NCBI GenBank assembly: GCA_018714645.1
Contig: DVND01000076.1
Coordinates: 1 to 10,042, forward strand
Source: Candidatus Avimonoglobus intestinipullorum
GTDB taxonomy: Bacteria; Bacillota; Clostridia; UBA1381
Reading direction: 5' to 3'
Length of the DNA: 10,042 nt
The notes under the pieces were generated by a model that saw only the letters and a program-made list of their open reading frames with translations, was not told the DNA's origin and did not search any database. The position numbers and the translations under genes were made by a program. Shown piece by piece: positions 1-6,898 of this stretch. The first letter of the stretch is position 1, and each line of letters opens with the position of its first letter.

Positions 1-3000
1 ACCTTTATGTTTTTCCCAAACAGCTGTTTTATCGTATATTCCCCGGAACGTAGTACCTTTTTACAGGTTTCTTCTTTTTCCTCCAAATATGCCTCATATT
101 CCGCGCCCAGTCCTTCCGGCAAAACATATGTCGCGCCGTCCATCTCCACGCGCACGCCATCTGGCCGCTGGTCTTGCTCTTCCCGATTTTTTATTCGTTC
201 CTGCAATATATCCTCCCAATATTGATGTCCGTCCTCTGCATTTTTGTATTCCTCTGTCTGGTTTTCTGAAAGCGGCGACAATTCCTCGTCGTAATACCGG
301 CTGTTTTCCTGGAATCCGCTCCGTCCAAACAACAATCCTTTGACGGTGTTCTCTGCGTTCCGTTCCACTGGGTATTTCAGCTGGCCGTTTTTCGTGTAAA
401 CCCCTTCTTCCATGAGGCCTTTAATTCCTTTAATCGTCTTGTCGATCTGGCTTCCGCCCCACGGCGTCACAAAAGAGGTCAACGGTTTTTCCAGTCCGCC
501 CTCAATCAAGTTGAAAATCCCGCCTGTTCCATACCGGGTAGGGTCATTTTCCCCAAACAACTCCGCCCTTGCCGGCGTCCGGATATCCGTCCCAGGCAGT
601 TCGATTCCGTATTCCGGGTACAGCGCCGCTGCCGCCTGTCCCATCGATGTTGCGCCCAAAACTTCTCCGGCTAAGTTCCCCAGTTTTTCCGGCACAGTTT
701 CTCCTTCCATCAGCGCACCGATTGGGTCGAACGAACCGCCGCTGCCGCGCAATTGTTTTACAATACTATTTGCGATAAAGCTGGATGCGTACAACATCAT
801 AAGCCCTGCAACCGCTCCGCCTGCGGCGGATGCTGCTTTTGCGTACTTATTTTCTTTCCGCATGCGAAACCGCGGCCGTTCCCCGTCCGGTTCTCCTTCC
901 GGCAGCATCTTCACAGTATCTCCCGCCAGCGCATCTTTTACCTTGTTTGCCTGTTCTGTAATGATATCCCGCTGTACGCGCCACATATTTCCGACCTCCA
1001 GCGTAAACGGTGCAATGTCGGATAACAGTTTGCTTTTCTGCCACAGCGGCATCTCGCCGATGCCGCGCCCTGCCACCATCCTCCGCGTCACGTCATCCGC
1101 ATATCGCGCAGGGCTTTTTGCGCCGTCTATCTCGCCTTTTCTGTACGCGGCGTCCCAGATATACCGTGTCCCTGCCTCATCCAGTGCGCCAAGCATCCAA
1201 AGTGCAAATTTTTTCGGCTGCTGAAACAGCTTTGTGTCAAACTGGCTGTATACATCGGAAAACCGCTCCGCCAAAAAGGATGACTGCTTGTACCGTTTCC
1301 GTGCGTCGCTTCCCTGTACCGCTCCGCTCATCAAATCCATTACCGCCGGAACCAGCGCCCGCGGGTCGCGGATATACCCAATTGCGTTCGGCACGTTTAG
1401 CCCCTGTGCCATCGCGCTGGATACGTTCATCAGGATCGCATTGGATTTCACTCTCCCTGCTACTGCGTGCACTGCCTGGAACGCCTCCGGCATGGTGTCC
1501 CGCCATGCCCTGTCAAAGGCATTGGTTTTCCCCGCCAAATCATTTGCATAATTGTCCAGGAATTTCAAAAACCCGCTGATGTTGGACTTGTTTATGATTG
1601 TTTTTCCATCATCTGTTTTTGTTTCGCCGATAATGCTCCGCGCGTCCTGTTCCAGCCCGCGGAATACCGTAATGTTGGGGTCAATTGCCGCGGCATACGC
1701 CGCCCCCGGCAGATAGTCCAAAAAACCGCCCACAGCATCATATTTGGTGTTGTCCTCAAGCGTTCTCTGCTGTGCCGCGGACATCCATTTTGCCTTTGGC
1801 TTTGTCCATTCGGATATCCCCGCCATACTGTTTGGAAGCCCCCGGCCTCTTCCCAGATTTTCAAGCGCCTCCCGGAATCCCCCGGACAGTTCCTGAAAAT
1901 GCCGGTAGTAGTCCTTTCGTTTTGGTATGAGTTTCCGGTTCTCTGCGCTGTTTAGCTCATCTGTTAATGTTTTCTCTCTGCTCCGTAATTTTTCCAGCCG
2001 GTTTTTGATCTTGCTCTCAAACCCCAGCGTATTTTCCTCCAAGAGCGCTTGCAAACTTTGCAGTTGTTTGTTGTTTATCAATTGCTCCTGATCGCGGAAT
2101 TGTTCAATCCCTTCCCTGCGCAGCTTTAACTTGTCCAACTGGTTTTGCAGCTTTGCATATGTCTTTGTGTCCTTTCTCTTTTTCCCTGCAATTTCCCCTT
2201 CCTTCTCTGCAATCTTTTCATCAAGCTGATTTAGAACATCCTGCGCATTTTTGCTGATGTTTTTTGCCAGTTGTTCCCTGTTTTTGACGCCCATGTTCAG
2301 TCTGGTAATTTTGCGCTGGTCTGTTTTTGCGCCCTGCACATCTGAAAAATCCCCGGTCATTGTTGCCAGTTCCAGTAAATTAATGTGTTCGCGCACCTTG
2401 TTGATCTGCTGTTCCTTTTCAGATGCAAACCGCTCTGCAGTCGGATAGATGATGCGTCTGGTATCATTAATCGTGTCAATCAAACTGTCGTACATCCAAC
2501 GGAAAATCCCGTCCGCTTCACGAATTTTTTCCATATCTGTATCAGATATGTTTTGCAGTTCCTCTTTTGTCAGTTTCTTTTCACCGTATTTTTGCACCAG
2601 TTCGGATAGTTTTGACCCTTTCTTGATTCCTAATCCATCCACCACGCGGTTTTTCAGAATATCCGTGTAAAACTTTTCAATAAACGCATACGCCTTTTTG
2701 GAATCGTCCAGTGGATCTAAAAACAGTTTTTTTGCCGTTGGATAATCTTTTCCAAATACATCCCTGAAAATCCGCCAGATGTCGTTGGTCTGATATCGTG
2801 GGTTTAAAAGGTCTTTTTTCTCCGATAAACGCCCCAACAATTGTTTGTATTCCGGCGTTTCCTGTAACTTGCGGAAATCAGGCCGCTCCCAGTCCAGTTT
2901 GTATTTATACTGTCCATTTCCCACAGGGGTTCGCATCATCTTCATCCATCCGTCGGAATTGTCAACGACGGATACCCCGCGGAATAGATCCAAAGCCGTC

Positions 3001-6000
3001 TTTTTCCCATCCGTCCCGCGCTTGATGGAATATTTTACATTCCCGTTTCCTGCATCATTTTCCCCATCCTGCATATCATAGGTATTGACATCCGTTCCCT
3101 TCTGTGGTATACTGGTGTTAAAGAAAGAGTTCATCCTATTTACAACGGTTTCATTATTATAATGATTCGCAGTTGATGAGGATGGCTCTTTTTTTACGCC
3201 CAAGATATCATATAAATATTTTTTCCCGTTATCGGCATTACGTATTAGCAAGTCTGCCTTATACATATCTGCTCCAATTTGGAAACGCGTTGCATATTTA
3301 TACCACCCATATTTAGCGTCAATAGCATGTTTTTCCTTTTTGTTTTTTATCCACCTTTTGTCGGATGCAATCTCTATTAATTCCGGCAAATTCTGTGCAG
3401 CCTGGTTCTTTGCATCTAAATTTTCTTTCGTAAGCTTGTATGTACCTTTTGAATGAACATATTCCCCCGGCAAATCCTTACCCAGGTATACTTTCTGCCC
3501 GCTCTCCAAAATGGTCGCAGCCTCTCCAATATGCTGCTTCAAAAAATCCCGGATCACCTTGTGGGGCTTTTCCCCCTCATGACCCGCGAAAATATCATCT
3601 TCAACCAACACATACGGTTTGTTTTCTGCGTCCCACTTAATCTGATACCGCACCTCCGGCGTTCCGGCTGCGCCCGCGTCCTCCGCCTGCATCCCGCGCT
3701 GCAATATCGCGCCAATCTTGTCCTGCAATCCTTTAAACTCTTTTGCAACGCCGCTTACGTTTGTGCCGTCCTGCTTTCTGAATGTTCCCAAAAAGTCAAA
3801 CAGCTTGTCCATGATTTGTGTATTCTGCTGGAAGGTCTTTCTGTACGCCTCCGGCTGCGACATCACGTCCCCCACGATGTCCGCCACCAATTCTTCGCTG
3901 ACCGTATTGGTTCCCAGCCGTTTCTTTGCCAACTGTTCCAACTCGGCGAACGCGCGTGTATTCTGATTTTTTAATTGGTGTGTAAATTCATGCGCCGCAA
4001 CAACGCGCGCCGGGTTTTCCGCCGTCGTGCTGATAAAGTTGTGCCCGCCCACGTTCGCGCCGTTGATCTCCTGTCCGGTATGCGCAAGCAGGGCGGAATC
4101 CGGCTCCACAAACGTCACGCTGATTCCATTGTTTTTCATCTCCTGTATCAGCGTCCGCTGTTTTAATGTCGGTTTTAAAACCTCCTTGTACAGCGGCGTT
4201 GTCACGGGCTGTCCCAAAAGCGCCTGCACGCGCTTCTGCTCTGCGTCCTGGAATGTACGCAATGCATTCTGCCGCTCCAACTCCGCAAACTGCGCTTCAT
4301 TTAGGCGTACTTGTTTTCCCACATCTGCATAACGTACCTTTTCCCCGTCAAAATACTTGTCGCCAAGTTTTTTGGCGGCTTTGTAAGCCGCTGTATTCGA
4401 ATCAAAGGATTCCCCGGTATTGATGATATCATCCACCAATCCTGCTTGCATATATACTTTCCCGGAAGCGCCGTCTGCCGCCCGCATACGGAATGTGTTT
4501 CGCGCCGTCCCAAGGCCAATCGCCCCTGCTGCGCTGATTCCTCCGAAAACCGCATCCCCCGCCATCTGCGCCGCGGCGTCCTTCATGTAGTATTCCCAAA
4601 ATGCCTGTTTTGTCGCTTCTTCTTCAGAGAGCCCCGCCTCATCCTGTAAATACTGTTTCATGATCTCATATTCGGACTTGTCCCGCATGATGATGTTGTC
4701 CGCTGTTTTTTCCGCTACGGCATACCCGAGCCCGGACGCCGCTTCCAGCCCCATGCTCGCCGCAACATATTTTGCGAACTGCGGCGCTGTTTTTGCCGGT
4801 TTTAACAGCATCTGCTTTAAGTTTTCCACGGGAATTTTGTTTGTCAGCGCATAGATTCCCGCTGTTGCCCCGGCACGCAGTAACGCCTCCGCGGGAGTCG
4901 CCCCGCGCTGTACCGCGTCATGGTTTGCGCGTCCTGCAGCGGATGCTGCATTAAATAGGCTTGGGAATCCAACCATTGCTCCCAGTCCCATTCCGGCAAG
5001 TTCTTGCGCCGTTCCCAACCCAAGCCGCGTCGCCTGTTCTGCCATCGGGCTCATGTCTGCTGTAATGCCCTCCATACTCGCGTCATACAGCCGCGGCCCC
5101 TGCATGAATTGGCTGTACTGGTTCACAGGCATCGGCTCTCCGGTGATGATGTTTGCCGCCATCTGCCGTCCAGTTTCCAATAGCGTCAATGGTTGCTTAA
5201 AATATGCGCTCGTATTCGTTGGCACGCCGGTTAAAATCGGATGCTCGTCCGATTTTTTTTGCACATATTTTGCCTCTGCCTCCGCCCTTCTCCTGTCCAA
5301 ATCCCGCTCTAACGTGTTTAAATACGCCTCTGCCGCGTCTTTTCCGTTTTTCCCTAATTCATACGCGTAGATCATCCGCTCCTGCGGCGTTGTGTATAGG
5401 TATTTAATATTTTTTGGATCCGTTACTGCTGACGGCTCTAATGTCTGCGGATCGATGTAGAGATTTTGTTGTGTTTCGATATCTAAAGCAATCTTTGGCT
5501 TCCCGTCCGGCCCAACCGGGGAAAACAACTCTGCTGTTTCTTCCCGATCCCGTATCGCATCCTGGATCTCGTTATTATTATTCTGCATCCCTTTCCCGGA
5601 ATAATACACAAAATCTTCCTGCTGCGGCGTTTGTGTATTGTATTGGCGCAGCGTGTCAATCCGTTTCTGTTCATTTTTCTGCGCCTCTTGTTCCTGTCGT
5701 TCATTCCATTTTTCAATCGCTGCCGTTCCCCGATACTCCTCCGGCAGGAACAGCGCCTCTTTTAAACTGTTTGCGCCTTGCCGCACGGCAGACTGAAATC
5801 CCTTCTGTCCTTCTTTTTGGACAATCCCCGTATTCGGTGTAAATATTTTTCTGTAATTGTCAAATGCCGCGAGCCCATTGCTTCCCAATCCTTTGATATA
5901 GTCCCACGCGCCTGTTAACGTATCTTTTACTGCAGAAGTATCTACGATTGACTGTTTTTTCGGCGCATCTGTTTTGCCGTCATATATCACCGGCAGCGTC

Positions 6001-6863
6001 CCCGCGCCCCCGCCCGAAAAAAATGTCCGTGCGTCGCGCGCGCTCCCGTCCGGCGCTGTGATTTCATAATGCATATGTGCGCCGCTTCCAACGCCGGAGT
6101 TTCCGCTTGCCGCCACAACGTCGGATGCTTTGACCTGCTGCCCTTCCTTTGCCATGATTTTTGATAAATGCTGCATCGTATGCACATACCCGTTTTGGTC
6201 CCGGACGCGCACATAATACCCCCGGGCGTTGTTAAAACCCGTCTCTATGACCTCGCCCGTCACCGGGGACGGGACTGCCGTCCCGTATGGTACGGCATAG
6301 TCCGTCCCCCTGTGATTGGTGGATGCGCCTTTGATTCCTGTATTGCGCGGCCCCATCGCGCTTGTCACGCGGTATGCCCCGAACGGGTTATAGTCACCCC
6401 GTGTCGCTCCTGTCATCCCAGCCTGCGTTGTTGTCCCTTCTGGTTTTTGCATCTGGTTCGGCACAGCAGCCGTGGCGTTGCGCTCCTTCTGTTCTTCCGA
6501 TATACCGGCTGTTGCCGCAGACGGATGACGCGGCCGCGGCACAAACCGGTTTCTCATCTCTTGTTTTTGCCGCGTAAGAACAGAGGATTCAAAAACTTTT
6601 GCCGGTTGTTCCCGCTGTTTTCCCGGGTTTAAAAGCTCCTGTGCCACCGTCGTCTGCTCCGGCTGGTTCTGCGCTTTCGGCTCGGTCTGTTTTGGCGTTT
6701 TGTTCTGTTTCGTTGTCGTGTTCTTTTTCGGCTGTGTATTTTTTGATGTGCTGACAGATGATTCCACGGGTGCTTTCAGCGGTGTTTTTATCGCAAACGG
6801 ATCTTCCTGCTCCTTCTTCCAGGGTGCAAGCAAGTCTTTTGCCCCAATTTTTTTGTTTGCCAT
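1..6863 (-). CDS. Giant multidomain phage virion protein (M23 peptidase + HExxH zincin + LPD3/BECR-like domain), 5' part
   Basis: One open frame runs from ATG 6863 off the left edge: 2287 codons and no stop. Residues 1-160 are disordered and Lys/Gln/Thr-rich. Residues 163-270 are an M23 endopeptidase with H184 and D188 (HRGTD), H232, and H263/H265 (HMH), the full LytM-type set. Residues 623-644, 658-677 and 767-785 are Gly/Ala-rich, membrane-like helices. Residues 940-1000 hold H958-EFT-H962 with E990/E991 in EELVAD, a zincin pattern. Residues 1073-1222 resemble LPD3/BECR-fold domains of phage polyvalent proteins. Residues 1340-1470 and 1640-2000 resemble the conserved helical C-terminal region of large Clostridia phage proteins (LPD38-like; IPKRKDYYRHF, LAGKTN at 1776-1781, AGRGIGEMP). 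Between them, about 1478-1647 is coiled coil. Residues 2010-2035 are another hydrophobic helix. Likely packaged and ejected with DNA, digesting the wall and acting in the cell. The gene and M23 domain are firm; the later domains are less so. Confidence 0.88.
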   Translation of the reverse strand, partial: MANKKIGAKDLLAPWKKEQEDPFAIKTPLKAPVESSVSTSKNTQPKKNTTTKQNKTPKQTEPKAQNQPEQTTVAQELLNPGKQREQPAKVFESSVLTRQKQEMRNRFVPRPRHPSAATAGISEEQKERNATAAVPNQMQKPEGTTTQAGMTGATRGDYNPFGAYRVTSAMGPRNTGIKGASTNHRGTDYAVPYGTAVPSPVTGEVIETGFNNARGYYVRVRDQNGYVHTMQHLSKIMAKEGQQVKASDVVAASGNSGVGSGAHMHYEITAPDGSARDARTFFSGGGAGTLPVIYDGKTDAPKKQSIVDTSAVKDTLTGAWDYIKGLGSNGLAAFDNYRKIFTPNTGIVQKEGQKGFQSAVRQGANSLKEALFLPEEYRGTAAIEKWNERQEQEAQKNEQKRIDTLRQYNTQTPQQEDFVYYSGKGMQNNNNEIQDAIRDREETAELFSPVGPDGKPKIALDIETQQNLYIDPQTLEPSAVTDPKNIKYLYTTPQERMIYAYELGKNGKDAAEAYLNTLERDLDRRRAEAEAKYVQKKSDEHPILTGVPTNTSAYFKQPLTLLETGRQMAANIITGEPMPVNQYSQFMQGPRLYDASMEGITADMSPMAEQATRLGLGTAQELAGMGLGAMVGFPSLFNAASAAGRANHDAVQRGATPAEALLRAGATAGIYALTNKIPVENLKQMLLKPAKTAPQFAKYVAASMGLEAASGLGYAVAEKTADNIIMRDKSEYEIMKQYLQDEAGLSEEEATKQAFWEYYMKDAAAQMAGDAVFGGISAAGAIGLGTARNTFRMRAADGASGKVYMQAGLVDDIINTGESFDSNTAAYKAAKKLGDKYFDGEKVRYADVGKQVRLNEAQFAELERQNALRTFQDAEQKRVQALLGQPVTTPLYKEVLKPTLKQRTLIQEMKNNGISVTFVEPDSALLAHTGQEINGANVGGHNFISTTAENPARVVAAHEFTHQLKNQNTRAFAELEQLAKKRLGTNTVSEELVADIVGDVMSQPEAYRKTFQQNTQIMDKLFDFLGTFRKQDGTNVSGVAKEFKGLQDKIGAILQRGMQAEDAGAAGTPEVRYQIKWDAENKPYVLVEDDIFAGHEGEKPHKVIRDFLKQHIGEAATILESGQKVYLGKDLPGEYVHSKGTYKLTKENLDAKNQAAQNLPELIEIASDKRWIKNKKEKHAIDAKYGWYKYATRFQIGADMYKADLLIRNADNGKKYLYDILGVKKEPSSSTANHYNNETVVNRMNSFFNTSIPQKGTDVNTYDMQDGENDAGNGNVKYSIKRGTDGKKTALDLFRGVSVVDNSDGWMKMMRTPVGNGQYKYKLDWERPDFRKLQETPEYKQLLGRLSEKKDLLNPRYQTNDIWRIFRDVFGKDYPTAKKLFLDPLDDSKKAYAFIEKFYTDILKNRVVDGLGIKKGSKLSELVQKYGEKKLTKEELQNISDTDMEKIREADGIFRWMYDSLIDTINDTRRIIYPTAERFASEKEQQINKVREHINLLELATMTGDFSDVQGAKTDQRKITRLNMGVKNREQLAKNISKNAQDVLNQLDEKIAEKEGEIAGKKRKDTKTYAKLQNQLDKLKLRREGIEQFRDQEQLINNKQLQSLQALLEENTLGFESKIKNRLEKLRSREKTLTDELNSAENRKLIPKRKDYYRHFQELSGGFREALENLGRGRGLPNSMAGISEWTKPKAKWMSAAQQRTLEDNTKYDAVGGFLDYLPGAAYAAAIDPNITVFRGLEQDARSIIGETKTDDGKTIINKSNISGFLKFLDNYANDLAGKTNAFDRAWRDTMPEAFQAVHAVAGRVKSNAILMNVSSAMAQGLNVPNAIGYIRDPRALVPAVMDLMSGAVQGSDARKRYKQSSFLAERFSDVYSQFDTKLFQQPKKFALWMLGALDEAGTRYIWDAAYRKGEIDGAKSPARYADDVTRRMVAGRGIGEMPLWQKSKLLSDIAPFTLEVGNMWRVQRDIITEQANKVKDALAGDTVKMLPEGEPDGERPRFRMRKENKYAKAASAAGGAVAGLMMLYASSFIANSIVKQLRGSGGSFDPIGALMEGETVPEKLGNLAGEVLGATSMGQAAAALYPEYGIELPGTDIRTPARAELFGENDPTRYGTGGIFNLIEGGLEKPLTSFVTPWGGSQIDKTIKGIKGLMEEGVYTKNGQLKYPVERNAENTVKGLLFGRSGFQENSRYYDEELSPLSENQTEEYKNAEDGHQYWEDILQERIKNREEQDQRPDGVRVEMDGATYVLPEGLGAEYEAYLEEKEETCKKVLRSGEYTIKQLFGKNIK
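3198..3647 (-). other. LPD3 / BECR-fold (barnase-EndoU-ColicinE5/D-RelE-like) nuclease-like domain within the giant protein
   Basis: Residues about 1073-1222. The start (YQIKWDAENKPYVLVEDDIF), the middle (LDAKNQAAQNLPELIEIAS, then KEKHAIDAKYGWYKYATRF) and the end (ADLLIRNADNGKKYLYDI) follow the layout I recall for a domain common in Clostridia phage MuF and polyvalent proteins, assigned to BECR-fold RNases in comparative work on polyvalent proteins. I cannot identify catalytic residues with certainty. H, K, R and Y candidates cluster in the KEKH...YGWYKYATRF stretch. The segment 3121-3480 is only about 36% G+C by my count, while parts of the DNA upstream in the gene (3661-3720) reach 68%, suggesting a separately acquired module. 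Confidence 0.5.
3864..4046 (-). other. HExxH zinc-metallopeptidase-like domain within the giant protein
   Basis: Residues about 940-1000 contain VVAAHEFTHQLKNQ (H958, E959, H962) followed 28-29 residues later by SEELVADIVGD (E990, E991). An HExxH helix followed by a downstream Glu, here in E-x-x-A-D, is the gluzincin layout seen in compact phage and ImmA/IrrE-like metallopeptidases. The motif is clear. The substrate is unknown: self-processing of the giant protein or cleavage of a host protein are both open. Confidence 0.6.
5233..5260. other. Perfect 9-bp hairpin with T-tract inside the giant gene
   Basis: On the plus strand AAAATCGGA (5233-5241), a 6-nt loop and TCCGATTTT (5248-5256) are followed by four more T, giving a T8 run. 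It has the form of an intrinsic terminator for antisense (plus-strand) transcription. On the coding strand the same stem ends in UUUU, so it is potentially bidirectional. It lies in codons for a KKSDEHPI stretch between recognised domains. It may be chance. Confidence 0.3.
6054..6377 (-). other. M23 (LytM/lysostaphin-type) peptidoglycan endopeptidase domain within the giant protein
   Basis: Residues about 163-270. The domain opens with YRVTSAMGPRN, continues to HRGTDYAVPYGTAV (Zn ligands H184, D188), then QHLS (H232) and GNSGVGSGAHMHYEI (H263, H265). In LytM the equivalent residues are H210, D214, H260, H291 and H293. The spacings here (4, 44, 31, 2) nearly match 4, 46, 31, 2. All zinc-binding and catalytic positions are present, so the enzyme should be active, cleaving peptide cross-links of peptidoglycan. 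In a virion this most likely serves local wall opening during infection rather than lysis, because it is fused to a structural or ejection protein. Confidence 0.88.
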
Positions 6864-6871
6864 CAGTTCTG

Positions 6872-6879
6872 CCTCCTTT
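6872..6879 (-). promoter_or_regulatory. Ribosome-binding site of the giant virion protein
   Basis: The minus strand reads AAAGGAGG, a near-perfect Shine-Dalgarno sequence, 8 nt before the ATG at 6863. It sits in the 35-nt gap after the TAA of the preceding gene and fixes the start of the giant reading frame. Confidence 0.9.
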
Positions 6880-6898
6880 GATTACCCTGCAATAGCTA

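Noticed and set aside
412..1224. Plus-strand open frame of 270 codons
   Set aside because: It lies antisense to the conserved C-terminal region of the giant gene, has no good ribosome-binding site, and its Ser/Pro/Ala-rich product matches the complement of that gene's codons.
1010..1579. Plus-strand open frame of 189 codons
   Set aside because: It is antisense to the conserved AGRGIGEMP/LAGKTN part of the giant gene; the Arg/Pro/Ser/Cys-rich product has no recognisable fold.
6269..6286. 7-bp GC-rich inverted repeat with a 4-nt loop
   Set aside because: It lies in the M23 domain codons, with no T-tract on either side; probably a by-product of Gly/Thr/Val/Pro codons.
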